From Chloroflexota bacterium (lineage in GTDB: Bacteria > Chloroflexota > Anaerolineae > JACRMK01): DNA of 12,398 nucleotides. This document shows positions 1-6,627 of the stretch, piece after piece (position 1 is the first letter of the stretch; each line of letters begins with the position of its first letter). The DNA is taken from positions 1 through 12,398 of the forward strand of contig JACQEC010000134.1 in assembly GCA_016200765.1 (NCBI GenBank). The letters run 5' to 3'. The notes under the pieces were generated by a model. It worked only from the letters and a program-made list of their open reading frames with translations. It ran no database searches and was not told the DNA's origin. The position numbers and the translations under genes were made by a program.

Positions 1-2
1 GG

Positions 3-128
3 CTCTCACTGAAAGTTAAGGCTCAGCAAACCGCTAAATCGCTGTACCAAGTCAAAACCGATTTGTGGCGCGACTACCTGCGCGCCGAACTGCGTAGCCC
101 CCACATTCCTGCCTTTCAGCCCATCTAA
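3..128 (+). CDS. C-terminal 41 residues of an unidentified protein (5' end outside window)
   Basis: An open frame runs from the window edge to a TAA at 126-128. The fragment is basic and helical in character, with a KSLYQVKTDLWRDYLRAEL core and a final IPAFQPI. I do not recognise the family. A transposase tail is one possibility, because the next gene remnant begins immediately after it and lacks its own start, but no terminal repeat or catalytic motif is visible to support this. It could equally be the end of an ordinary gene. Confidence 0.3.
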   Translation, partial: LSLKVKAQQTAKSLYQVKTDLWRDYLRAELRSPHIPAFQPI

Positions 129-129
129 G

Positions 130-569
130 CGAAAGTCCTATAAGGATAAGCAGGTCATCAGCGCCACGCTCACGCTGGAACGGTTTGACATGCAGACCAA
201 GCAGGTGAAGGCGATTGCCGAAGACGGCCTACAGCCGGCCGTCAGCCCCGACGGCAAGCGCCTGGCCTACATCAAGACCGATCAGGATACGTTTGTGCAG
301 AACCTGATGGTGTCCGACCTGAACGGCGGGAACGCCGTCATCATCGTCCCCGGCGGCACGATGGGCGGCAGTCTGCACGCGCCGCGCTGGACGCCCGACA
401 GCCGCCATATCCTGTTCGCCGCGCCGAACATCTTTAGCAGTCGCTATCAGCGCAATGACCCGCCGCCCAATTTACGCTGGCCGGCCTCTATATCGTGGAC
501 GCCAACGGCAAGAACGCGCACTGGCTGCACCGCGAGGGCGGCCACGGGCGGTTGGACTGGAAGAAGTGA
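130..569 (+). pseudogene. Remnant of a PD40/TolB-like beta-propeller protein, 5'-truncated and frameshifted
   Basis: The reading frame entering at about 130 encodes two propeller-type blades. The first has the SPDGKRLAY signature (nt 244-270) and the second a TPDSRHILF signature (nt about 391-417). Both are hallmarks of PD40/WD40-like TolB-type propellers, which are usually secreted or periplasmic binding modules. There is no credible start codon with a ribosome site before 190, and intact relatives have several more blades upstream, so the 5' part is missing. Near 465-476 the coding signal moves to another frame: the sequence resumes as LAGLYIVDANGKNAHWLHREG and ends at TGA 567-569. This fits a one-base loss around the CCCAATTTA stretch. 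The end lies 8 nt from the end of the convergent PHP gene. A sequencing error could explain the shift but not the missing 5' part. Confidence 0.6.
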
Positions 570-577
570 CGGGCGGC

Positions 578-1423
578 CTAAGCGGCTAATTCGGCCTGCA
601 ATCTTTCGTAGGCTTCCCACGGCACAAAAACGCCGCCGAGCGTGTTGGTCTTCGTCAGGCCGTGAAAGTCACTGCCGCCGGTGAGAATCAGACGGTATCG
701 CTCGGCGATTTTCATCAGGCCAACCATGGCGCTGGTCGGGTAGTGGTAGTAATAGACCTCAATGCCGCGCAGACCGGCGGCCACGAGTTCCGGCACCAGC
801 GTTTCAGGATTGACGGTCTTGATCATCGCGCCGGAGGCGTCGAAGTAGTAGGGATGCGCCAGCACGGGCACGCCGCCGCTTTGGCGAATCGCCTCGACCG
901 CCTCGGCGGGCGACAGTTTGAGCCGCTCGACATAGGCCGGACCGCTTCGCCCGATGTACTTATCAAACACCTCGCCGATGTTCGCGGCATAGCCGGCTTC
1001 AAGGATCGCGCGCGCGACGTGGGGGCGGCCAATCGAGCCGCCGCGCGCGAACGCGACCACCCGCTCCCACGCGATGGGCATCCCCAGCGCGGTCATCTTA
1101 TCCACCATGCCCTGCGCGCGCGCGCGGCGGCCATCGCGCAGGCGCTGCAGGAGGGCCTGCAGGGCGCCGCCGGGGACGTCTTTGAAATAGCCGAGCACAT
1201 GCACTTCGCCGCCCGGCACGTCGCAGTTGACCTCAATGCCGGGGATGATCGTCAGGTTGTTGCCGCGGTTGGCTTCGATGGCGGGCGCAATCCCCTCGGT
1301 GGAGTCGTGGTCGGTGATGCCCAGCACATCCAGCCCCGCGCGCTTCGCCTCGGCAATCAACTCGGCCGGAGTGAACGTGCCATCAGAGGCGGTGGTGTGG
1401 GCGTGTAAATCGGCTTTCTTCAT
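578..1423 (-). CDS. PHP-domain metal-dependent phosphoesterase (RNase AM/YciV-like)
   Basis: Cytosolic phosphoesterase of the PHP superfamily. Close relatives (YciV, or RNase AM, and nucleoside 3',5'-bisphosphate phosphatases) remove phosphate from nucleotide or short RNA 5' ends using a three-metal site. All expected ligands can be read: H7 and H9 (DLHAHTTASDG, with D14), H39 (GITDHDS), E64 (PGIEVN), H75 (EVHVLGY), H190 (VLAHP), and D252 and H254 (GGSDFHG). The 281-residue length is normal for the family. An inserted helical segment around 85-180 with a GRPHVARAI motif is also typical. The ATG at 1421-1423 has AAGGA 7 nt upstream (complement of 1431-1435). It is transcribed alone from a promoter at 1466-1494. 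The exact substrate cannot be told from sequence. Confidence 0.92.
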   Translation of the reverse strand: MKKADLHAHTTASDGTFTPAELIAEAKRAGLDVLGITDHDSTEGIAPAIEANRGNNLTIIPGIEVNCDVPGGEVHVLGYFKDVPGGALQALLQRLRDGRRARAQGMVDKMTALGMPIAWERVVAFARGGSIGRPHVARAILEAGYAANIGEVFDKYIGRSGPAYVERLKLSPAEAVEAIRQSGGVPVLAHPYYFDASGAMIKTVNPETLVPELVAAGLRGIEVYYYHYPTSAMVGLMKIAERYRLILTGGSDFHGLTKTNTLGGVFVPWEAYERLQAELAA

Positions 1424-1453
1424 GGGATGGTCCTTGGTTAGAATGACAGTTGC

Positions 1454-1473
1454 GCTAGAGAATTCATTCTAGC
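1454..1473. promoter_or_regulatory. Palindrome overlapping the PHP promoter -10 and start (operator-like)
   Basis: GCTAGA (1454-1459) and TCTAGC (1468-1473) are perfect inverted arms 8 nt apart. They lie across the -10 box and predicted transcription start of the PHP gene. A dyad at this place is typical of a repressor site. Alternatively it may form a weak hairpin at the 5' end of the mRNA. No regulator gene lies next to it. Confidence 0.35.
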
Positions 1474-1494
1474 ATGTGATAGGGGCGCGCGCAA
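1466..1494 (-). promoter_or_regulatory. Sigma70-type promoter for the PHP gene
   Basis: Read on the minus strand: TTGCGC (complement of 1489-1494), exactly 17 nt, then TAGAAT (complement of 1466-1471). The predicted start is near 1459, giving a leader of about 35 nt that contains the AAGGA ribosome site. The spacing and the good -10 make this credible. Confidence 0.6.
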
Positions 1495-1524
1495 TTGTGG
1501 CGAACCTATTTTCGTGATACAAAA

Positions 1525-1554
1525 TTGACAGAAAGTGAGGTATAGCAGTACCAT
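1525..1554 (+). promoter_or_regulatory. Possible promoter for the three-gene toxin-antitoxin-like operon
   Basis: A perfect TTGACA at 1525-1530 is followed after 18 nt by TACCAT (1549-1554, 4 of 6 matches). It would give a leader of about 100 nt before the ATG at 1665. A TATTAT at 1602-1607 is an alternative -10 but lacks a good -35. The promoter is divergent from the PHP promoter, with about 30 nt between the two -35 boxes. The rest of 1424-1664 shows no gene. Confidence 0.4.
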
Positions 1555-1664
1555 AAGGCCACACGGTTTCACTGCACACATGTTCTACGCAATTCGATGG
1601 ACATATTATGTGGTGCGAGAGTAACGCGCCATTTTTTGTCTCTACGCTCAATTAAGGACAAGTC

Positions 1665-1991
1665 ATGCCACGAAAAGCAAACGCCAATCGGCAGGCTGAA
1701 CAGGGAAGGCCGATACAAATTCCTGTGCACTGGGGCACCGTTGATCATTTGCCTACTATATACGCCAATCAGTTGTTCATCACTAATGCTGGGCAGGAGG
1801 TTTATCTTGTCTTTGGCGAGATTACACCTCCGGTTGTTGTGAACCCAGCGGATTTGCCCAAACAACTAGAGATAAAGCCCGTTGCGAAGATTGCAGTTTC
1901 GCGCGAGGCTATGCTCAAGTTCAGCGAAGCTATCAACTCGATTGCTCAGAACCTCCCCAGCACAACACCCGAAGTGGAGGAAAACAAATGA
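1665..1991 (+). CDS. DUF3467-like small protein, first gene of the toxin-antitoxin-like operon
   Basis: A 108-residue soluble protein. The core reads YANQLFITNAGQEVYLVFGEI, then a proline/valine stretch, then PVAKIAVSREAMLKFSEAINSIAQNL. This order (YAN start, a beta pair with an FGE motif, and a basic/hydrophobic strand leading to a C-terminal helix) resembles DUF3467 proteins, whose function is unknown. The assignment is from pattern memory and not certain. ATG 1665 has AAGGA at 1654-1658. The stop overlaps the next start (ATGA at 1988-1991), so the three genes are probably translationally coupled. Base composition is clearly poorer in GC than the flanking genes, which suggests transfer. It could be an accessory to the toxin pair or simply co-inserted. 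Confidence 0.6.
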   Translation: MPRKANANRQAEQGRPIQIPVHWGTVDHLPTIYANQLFITNAGQEVYLVFGEITPPVVVNPADLPKQLEIKPVAKIAVSREAMLKFSEAINSIAQNLPSTTPEVEENK

Positions 1992-2284
1992 TTGCAAACT
2001 CAATCACCTGGAGCCGACAGACGGCGAAATCAACGGCTAAGGAGAAGATAATAGCGGAGGCAAATATTGAGTCTCACTCTCAGCCACAAGCATTTTCAGT
2101 TCTCGTGAGGCCTCATGGCCACGTGGAAATCATCGAGATTGACCCGGAGCAATCATGGTACTGGTCTGATGAATGGCAGGCCGCAGAACGCGAAGCAGAT
2201 GAGGATTTGCGTTCTGGCCGGTATAGTGACTTCAATTCAATAGACAAATTGATTGCTTCGCTGAAATCCTCAATGGAAGCGTGA
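1988..2284 (+). CDS. Antitoxin-like protein upstream of a RelE/ParE-type toxin
   Basis: A 98-residue acidic protein. The middle, FSVLVRPHGHVEIIEIDPEQ, looks like a small beta domain. The C-terminal part, WSDEWQAAEREADEDLRSGRYSDFNSIDKLIASL, matches the acidic helix plus D-x-[FV]-x-S tail that many type II antitoxins use to wrap and block their toxin. It starts with the ATGA overlap after the DUF3467-like gene and ends on the toxin start, the usual antitoxin-first order. Antitoxins of this kind normally bind their own promoter. No clear N-terminal ribbon-helix-helix or AbrB fold can be read, so the DNA-binding class is open. GC is low, as for the rest of the operon. Confidence 0.65.
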   Translation: MIANSITWSRQTAKSTAKEKIIAEANIESHSQPQAFSVLVRPHGHVEIIEIDPEQSWYWSDEWQAAEREADEDLRSGRYSDFNSIDKLIASLKSSMEA

Positions 2285-2562
2285 TGCGTTTCCGCAAAAG
2301 TGAGCGTTTTCAAAAAGCCTTCAAGAAACTCTCGCCGGACATGCAAGCGAAGACAAAAAAAGCCTTGTCCAATTTTGCATCTGATACGACTCGTCACTCA
2401 CTCTGGTATAAACCCGTCAAGGGCAGGAAGAACATATGGGAGTTTCGAGTCAACGGCGGATTCCGCATAACGATTGAGTGGGACCGCGATCCTCAGTCGC
2501 AAGAGTTGATCTGTGTACTTCGGAATGTGGGATCACACGATATTGTGAAAAAGTCACCCTAA
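2284..2562 (+). CDS. RelE/ParE-superfamily toxin (probable mRNA interferase)
   Basis: A 92-residue basic protein with the RelE/ParE layout. The N-terminal helices (residues about 5-32) begin RKSERFQKAFKKLSPDMQ. A K-P-V-K-G segment follows at 43-47, then beta strands IWEFRVNGGFRITIEW (51-66), and a last strand plus tail VLRNVGSHDIVKK (78-90). The pattern WE-x-RVN-x-x-[FY]RI and the closing G-x-HD-x-V are characteristic of YoeB/HigB/YafQ-like RNases that cut ribosome-bound mRNA. I chose ATG 2284, which overlaps the antitoxin stop as TGATG. A GTG at 2281 is possible and adds one residue. Relatives may instead poison gyrase (ParE). A strong hairpin closes the operon. Confidence 0.75.
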   Translation: MRFRKSERFQKAFKKLSPDMQAKTKKALSNFASDTTRHSLWYKPVKGRKNIWEFRVNGGFRITIEWDRDPQSQELICVLRNVGSHDIVKKSP

Positions 2563-2595
2563 ATCAGGCGTTAGCGAACTCTAAAGAGCAGAACA

Positions 2596-2638
2596 GAGAG
2601 CAACAAGCCTACGAACGCTTCGTAGGCTTGTTGCTTTC
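2596..2638 (+). terminator. Very strong hairpin ending the toxin operon
   Basis: A perfect 17-bp inverted repeat, AGCAACAAGCCTACGAA (2599-2615) with its complement (2619-2635), is separated by a 3-nt loop CGC. The stem extends three more pairs, including one G-T, to 2596/2638. The T-rich tract is short next to the stem, but a run of seven T follows at 2647-2653. It lies 33 nt after the toxin stop and just before the next promoter. Confidence 0.7.
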
Positions 2639-2651
2639 CGACCATGTTTTT

Positions 2652-2680
2652 TTGCGCGATAGGGCTTTCCTGAATACAAT
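2652..2680 (+). promoter_or_regulatory. Sigma70-type promoter for the dienelactone hydrolase/NHL operon
   Basis: TTGCGC (2652-2657), 17 nt, then TACAAT (2675-2680). Transcription would begin near 2687, leaving a leader of about 48 nt with GGAGGA at 2725-2730. The -35 hexamer is the same as in the PHP promoter. Confidence 0.6.
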
Positions 2681-2734
2681 ACCCTCCGACAGCGGTTTGG
2701 GCTTGCGCTGTCTATTCTTGTGGGGGAGGAACGG

Positions 2735-3733
2735 ATGAATCAAGAAGAGAACGTCAAGCACCTCATCGGCGAATGGGAACACGGCGCGATGAACCGCCGC
2801 GAGTTCTTCGAGCGCGCGCTGTTCCTGCTGGGCAGTGTAACCGCCGCAGAAGCGTTGCTCGCCGCCTGCTCCCCCGCCGCCGCGCCGGCCGCCACTGCTT
2901 TGCCGTCCGTGGCTCCCGCCGCGACCGCAACGGCTGTGCCCACGGTCGCCCCGACAGTCGCGCCGACCCGCCCGCCGCAGCCGACGAACCCGCCACCCCT
3001 CCCGCCCGTCACCAGCCGGATCCCCGGCTTTGTGGACGCTTCAGCCGTTGATACGTCGCAGGTCACCTACTCCAGCGGCGATGTGAAGATGATGGCCTAT
3101 CTGGCGAAGCCGAAGAGCGGCGGCCCGTGGCCGGGCGTGATCGTGATTCACGAAAACCGCGGGCTGACCGACCACATCAAGGATGTGACGCGCCGCATCG
3201 CCAACCTCGGCTATGCCGCGCTCGGCGTGGACCTGCTCTCGCGGCTCGGCGGCACGCCGAAGTTCGACCCTCCGGCGGACCCGACGCAAGCCATCAACTC
3301 GCTGAAGCAGGAGGATGTCAACGCCGACCTGGTGGCCTCGGCGGCGTTCCTGAAGGCCCAGTCGTTCGTCAAGCCCAAACTTGGCTCGGTTGGCTTCTGC
3401 TGGGGCGGCCACAACTCGATACAGGCCGCGATTCGCAGTAAAGACGTGGTCGCTTGCGTCATCTTCTACGGGCGCAACCCAGCGCCGATTGACGACGTTC
3501 AGCAGATCGCCGGCGCGACCATCGGCAACTATGGCGATCAGGATCAAGGCATCACGCCCGGCGTGCCCGCGCTCGACGCGGCGATGAAGAAGTACAACAA
3601 GCCGTTTGAATACAAAATCTACCCCGGCGCGAACCACGCTTTCTTCAACGACACCGGCCCGCGCTTCCACGAAGCCTCGGCCAAAGATGCGTGGGCGCGG
3701 CTGGTGGATTTTTACAAGAAGCAACTCGCATAA
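2735..3733 (+). CDS. Tat/lipoprotein-anchored dienelactone hydrolase family protein
   Basis: An extracytoplasmic alpha/beta hydrolase of the dienelactone hydrolase family, which opens lactones or cleaves esters; the true substrate is unknown. The N-terminus has a twin-arginine motif (RREFF, 21-25), a hydrophobic segment and a lipobox ending LLAAC (C45), so the protein is probably exported folded and lipid-anchored. Residues about 46-95 form a low-complexity Ala/Pro/Thr/Val linker, then the catalytic domain. Expected active-site residues are present: E140 (HENRG), nucleophile C222 (GFCWGG), an aspartate at D268 or D270 (GDQDQG) and H301 (NHAFFND). The start at ATG 2735 is favoured because GGAGGA ends 4 nt upstream; a GTG at 2720 would place the ribosome site inside the gene. 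The NHL gene follows after 11 nt, so the two are probably co-transcribed. Confidence 0.88.
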   Translation: MNQEENVKHLIGEWEHGAMNRREFFERALFLLGSVTAAEALLAACSPAAAPAATALPSVAPAATATAVPTVAPTVAPTRPPQPTNPPPLPPVTSRIPGFVDASAVDTSQVTYSSGDVKMMAYLAKPKSGGPWPGVIVIHENRGLTDHIKDVTRRIANLGYAALGVDLLSRLGGTPKFDPPADPTQAINSLKQEDVNADLVASAAFLKAQSFVKPKLGSVGFCWGGHNSIQAAIRSKDVVACVIFYGRNPAPIDDVQQIAGATIGNYGDQDQGITPGVPALDAAMKKYNKPFEYKIYPGANHAFFNDTGPRFHEASAKDAWARLVDFYKKQLA

Positions 3734-3744
3734 GGTGAACCCCA

Positions 3745-4692
3745 ATGGGCACTCTGCTTGGCCGTGATGGCCTCTGGTTTGAGCCGGTTGAAAACTGGGA
3801 ACAGCTCCCGCCCGGCTGGGCGTTTGTGGATGTGGCGGGTGTGGCGGTGGATTCCAAAGACAACGTCTACGTCTTCAACCGCGGCGAGCACCCCGTGGTC
3901 GTCTTTGAGCGCGATGGCCGCTTCCTGCGCTCGTTTGGCGAGGGGCTTTTCAGCGCGCGCACGCACGGCATCCACATCGGCCCCGACGATGCGGTCTATT
4001 GTGTGGACGATGGCCGCCACGTGGTGCGCAAGTTCACGCCGGAAGGCCAACTGTTGCTGACCTTGGGCGACCCCGACAAGCCCGCGCCCAAGTGGCAGGG
4101 CGAGCCGTTCAACCGTCCCACGCACGTGGCCGTTTCGCCCATCAGCCGCGACCTCTACATCTCCGATGGCTACGGCAACTGCCGCATCCACCGCTTCAGC
4201 GCGGAGGGGCGCCATATCCTCTCGTGGGGCGCGCCGGGCAGTGACCCCGGCCAGTTCATTCGCCCGCACAATGTGGTGATTGACCGCGCTGGGTTGGTCT
4301 ATATCGCCGACCGCGAGAACCACCGCATTCAGGTGTTCGACCCTGACGGCAAGTTCCTGACGATGTGGAACAACATCCACCGCCCCGATGGCATCGCCCT
4401 CGACGCGGAGGGGCATTTCTACATCGGCGAGTTGAACGCGATGGAGGGCATGGAGGGCTGTCCGGGGCTGGGGCACCGCGTGAGCATCTACAACCTGCAG
4501 GGGCAGTTAGAGGCGCGCTTCGGGGACGCCGAAGAGGGCGAAGGCCCAACGCAGTTCATCGCGCCGCACGGTGTGGCGGTGGACTCGCAAGGCGCGCTCT
4601 ACGTGGGCGACGTGGCCTATACCATCCGCGGCCGAAACCTGAACCCGCCGCGCCATCTGAAGTGCTTCCGCAAGTTCCGGCGCGTGCGCTGA
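3745..4692 (+). CDS. NHL-repeat beta-propeller protein
   Basis: A 315-residue protein made almost entirely of NHL blades, each with the pattern G-[VI]-[AV]-[VI]-D-x-x-[GD]-x-[VL]-Y-[VI]-x-[DN]. Clear repeats begin near residues 32 (GVAVDSKDNVYVFNR), 74, 127 (HVAVSPISRDLYISD), 176 (NVVIDRAGLVYIADRENHRI), 217 and 274 (GVAVDSQGALYVGDV). This makes a six-bladed propeller similar to the peptidyl-alpha-hydroxyglycine lyase family. Whether it is an enzyme or a binding scaffold cannot be said. No signal peptide is visible, so it is likely cytosolic. AAGGTGA (3732-3738) precedes ATG 3745. It is the second gene of the operon with the dienelactone hydrolase; a shared role in handling a small organic substrate is only an inference. 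Confidence 0.85.
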   Translation: MGTLLGRDGLWFEPVENWEQLPPGWAFVDVAGVAVDSKDNVYVFNRGEHPVVVFERDGRFLRSFGEGLFSARTHGIHIGPDDAVYCVDDGRHVVRKFTPEGQLLLTLGDPDKPAPKWQGEPFNRPTHVAVSPISRDLYISDGYGNCRIHRFSAEGRHILSWGAPGSDPGQFIRPHNVVIDRAGLVYIADRENHRIQVFDPDGKFLTMWNNIHRPDGIALDAEGHFYIGELNAMEGMEGCPGLGHRVSIYNLQGQLEARFGDAEEGEGPTQFIAPHGVAVDSQGALYVGDVAYTIRGRNLNPPRHLKCFRKFRRVR

Positions 4693-4721
4693 AGCCGCGC
4701 GCCGTTTGTAAGCCGCCTCAC

Positions 4722-4750
4722 TTGCAGGCACTTGACGAGGGCTGTAGAAT
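4722..4750 (+). promoter_or_regulatory. Promoter for trxB and the downstream hydrolase
   Basis: TTGCAG (4722-4727), 17 nt, TAGAAT (4745-4750). A TTGACG at 4732-4737 looks better alone but is only 7 nt from the -10. The predicted start is near 4757, giving a leader of about 75 nt that includes the hairpin at 4770-4789. Confidence 0.5.
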
Positions 4751-4769
4751 AGAGGTTGCAGGTTGACCG

Positions 4770-4789
4770 GGGCGCAGTGAACTGCGCCC
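4770..4789 (+). terminator. Hairpin in the trxB leader, or terminator of the upstream operon
   Basis: GGGCGCAG (4770-4777) pairs perfectly with CTGCGCCC (4782-4789) around a TGAA tetraloop, followed by a weak TTTG. It sits 77 nt after the NHL gene stop but downstream of the probable trxB promoter. It may terminate read-through, or act as a leader structure in the trxB mRNA. Confidence 0.4.
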
Positions 4790-4832
4790 TTTGTGCGCTT
4801 AGGACTTTGTTGATAAGGATGAAAGTGATTGT

Positions 4833-5780
4833 ATGGAACAGTTGATGATTATCGGCTCCGGGCCGGCAGGGCTGACGGCGGCGATCTACGCGGCGCGCGG
4901 CTTTCTGAACCCGCTGTTGATCACCGGCAATGAACTCGGCGGCCAGATTGCCACCACGACCGACGTGGACAACTTCCCCGGCTTCCCGAACGGCGTGACC
5001 GGGCCTGAACTATACGACCAGATGCAGAAGCAGGCCGAGCGTTTCGGCACGCGCACCGTCTTCGATGAGGTGGTTGCAGTGGACCTGCTACACCACCCGT
5101 TCAAGATTCGCACCACCAGCGACGAATTCGAGACGAAGGCGCTGATTATCGCCACCGGCGCGTCGCCGCGCAAATTGGGCGTGCCGGGCGAAAACGAGTT
5201 TCTGGGGCGCGGCGTTTCCTACTGCGCCACCTGCGATGGGTTCTTCTTCCGCAACAAAGAGGTGATGGTCGTCGGCGGAGGCGACAGCGCCCTGCAAGAG
5301 GGGCTGTTCCTGACCAAGTTCGCCAATCGCGTGCGCATCATCCACCGCCGCGAGTCCCTGCGCGCCGGGCCGTCACTGCAGGAGCGCATGAAGAAGAACG
5401 AGAAGATGCAGGTCGTGTGGAACTCGGCCATCCGCGAGATACAGGGCAACGGCGCGGTGCAGACGGTGAAGTTGGAAGATACCCGCACGGGCGCGCAGAG
5501 CGAGACCCCGGTCAGCGGCGTGTTCGTCTATATCGGTCACGAGCCCAACACGGGGCTGTTCAAAGACCAACTGGCGATGGATCACGAGGGCTACCTGATC
5601 GCGGACGCGCGCCTGCACACGAGCATCCCCGGCGTCTTTGCCGCCGGAGAGGTGCACGACAAAGTCTTCCGACAGGCGATTGCCTCCGCCGGATACGGCT
5701 GTATGGCCTCGATGGAAGCCGAAAAGTTTCTGGCCGAATTAGAGCACAACGGGTATCCCGATGCCAACCGTCAGCCTTAA
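4833..5780 (+). CDS. trxB: Thioredoxin reductase
   Basis: A cytosolic FAD/NADPH enzyme that reduces thioredoxin. At 315 residues it matches the bacterial low-molecular-weight family. Domains in order: the FAD dinucleotide fold with GSGPAG (8-13); the redox pair C131-A-T-C134 followed by DG; the NADPH fold with GGGDSA (148-153) and the phosphate-binding HRR motif in RIIHRRESLRA; and the C-terminal FAD segment GVFAAGEV (267-274). The HRR motif points to NADPH as donor. Residue 273 is Glu where the family almost always has Asp. ATG 4833 is preceded by AAGGATGA. Its last 20 nt overlap the start of the hydrolase gene, so the two form an operon. Other members of this FAD family (ferredoxin-NADP reductase-like) lack the CxxC and can be excluded. 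Confidence 0.95.
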   Translation: MEQLMIIGSGPAGLTAAIYAARGFLNPLLITGNELGGQIATTTDVDNFPGFPNGVTGPELYDQMQKQAERFGTRTVFDEVVAVDLLHHPFKIRTTSDEFETKALIIATGASPRKLGVPGENEFLGRGVSYCATCDGFFFRNKEVMVVGGGDSALQEGLFLTKFANRVRIIHRRESLRAGPSLQERMKKNEKMQVVWNSAIREIQGNGAVQTVKLEDTRTGAQSETPVSGVFVYIGHEPNTGLFKDQLAMDHEGYLIADARLHTSIPGVFAAGEVHDKVFRQAIASAGYGCMASMEAEKFLAELEHNGYPDANRQP

Positions 5781-6505
5781 CGGGGAGCAGATCTACTACG
5801 CCGAACGGGGCAACGGCGGCCTGCCGGTCGTTTTGGTTCACGGCGCGGGCGGCTCGCATCAGGGCTGGCTCGCGCCGCTGGGCGCGCTGGCGGGCTGTAC
5901 CTGCTACGCGCTCGACCTGCCCGCGCACGGCCAATCCAGCGGCAAGGGCCGCGACAGCATCCCCGCCTACGCCGATGTGGTCGCCGGATTTCTCGACGCG
6001 CTGGGACTCTCGTCCGCGGTCATCGCCGGGCACTCGCTGGGCGGCGGGGTTGCGTTGTGGCTGGCTCTGCGCCAGCCGGAGCGCGTGCGCGGCCTGATAC
6101 TGGCCGGCACCGGCGCGAGACTGCGCGTGCACCCCAACATCCTGCAGGCCGCGAAAGAAGGCCGCCCGATCTCCACGGCGCTGGTCGGCGGCGCGGGCGC
6201 GCCCCCGCCGACCGCCAGTGCGCCCCCCCGCGCTCGACCCGGCGGTGGTCTATGGCGACTGGTTGGCGTGCGACACGTTCGACGTGATGGCGCGCGTGCA
6301 CGAGATCGCTTGCCCGACGCTGGTCATCGTCGGCGCGAACGACAACATGACCCCGCCGAAGTATGCCGCTTTCATGGCCGACCGGATCAAAGGCTCGCGT
6401 CTGGTCACGATTGCCGACGCCGGCCACAGCCCGATGCGCGAAAAGCCCGCCGAGGTCGCAGAGGCGATGCAAGCGTTCATCAACGCCTCCCCGCAAACGT
6501 CGTAA
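5761..6505 (+). pseudogene. Alpha/beta hydrolase split by a frameshift at a C7 run
   Basis: The first frame (5761-6228) gives the N-terminal half of an alpha/beta-fold hydrolase: oxyanion segment VLVHGAGG (24-31), DLPAHGQS, and nucleophile S92 in GHSLGG. Coding then continues in the +1 frame from GCG 6230 to TAA 6503-6505, with acid D194 (GANDNMTPP) and base H222 (DAGHSPM). Skipping one C in the run CCCCCCC at 6223-6229 joins the halves into a 247-residue protein with a complete Ser-Asp-His triad. Without the skip, the product is a 273-residue chimera lacking Asp and His. The stretch just before the shift is unusually Ala/Pro-rich, and the lid region looks shorter than in relatives. The start at 5761 fits the family N-terminus (MPTVSLNG) and overlaps trxB by 20 nt; the ribosome site is weak. 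The cause could be a homopolymer error, a true mutation or slippage. Confidence 0.75.
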
Positions 6506-6512
6506 GCCACTT
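6380..6512 (+). repeat. 133-nt direct repeat, copy 1 (hydrolase 3' end)
   Basis: It covers the last 123 coding nt of the hydrolase, its stop and 7 nt beyond. It matches 7468-7600 without gaps, with 9 mismatches in 133 by my count (about 93% identity). Both edges are sharp: GACCGG at the left and AGCCACTT at the right. Confidence 0.9.
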
Positions 6513-6627
6513 CCTGTCAAGCCATCGGGATATGTTACCCAGTCAGCGTTTCCGTTTCGTCGGTGTGGGCTTGTTCATTTGAGCCACCGTCGTGCGCTGT
6601 GTGGCGGTCGGCGTGGCGGAGCTATCT

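Noticed and set aside
662..1408. Long open frame on the plus strand
   Set aside because: It is the antisense of the PHP gene, whose eight metal ligands are all in place; the plus frame has no family-like features.
2720..2734. GTG 2720 as start of the dienelactone hydrolase
   Set aside because: It places the GGAGGA ribosome site inside the gene; ATG 2735 is spaced correctly after it.
2478..2738. 86-codon open frame after the toxin
   Set aside because: It crosses the toxin end and the strong hairpin and has no ribosome site or protein-like pattern.
3041..3745. Long minus-strand open frame
   Set aside because: Antisense of the dienelactone hydrolase; Arg/Val-rich composition typical of a GC-driven shadow frame.
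3712..4476. Long minus-strand open frame
   Set aside because: Antisense of the NHL propeller, which shows clear repeats in its own frame.
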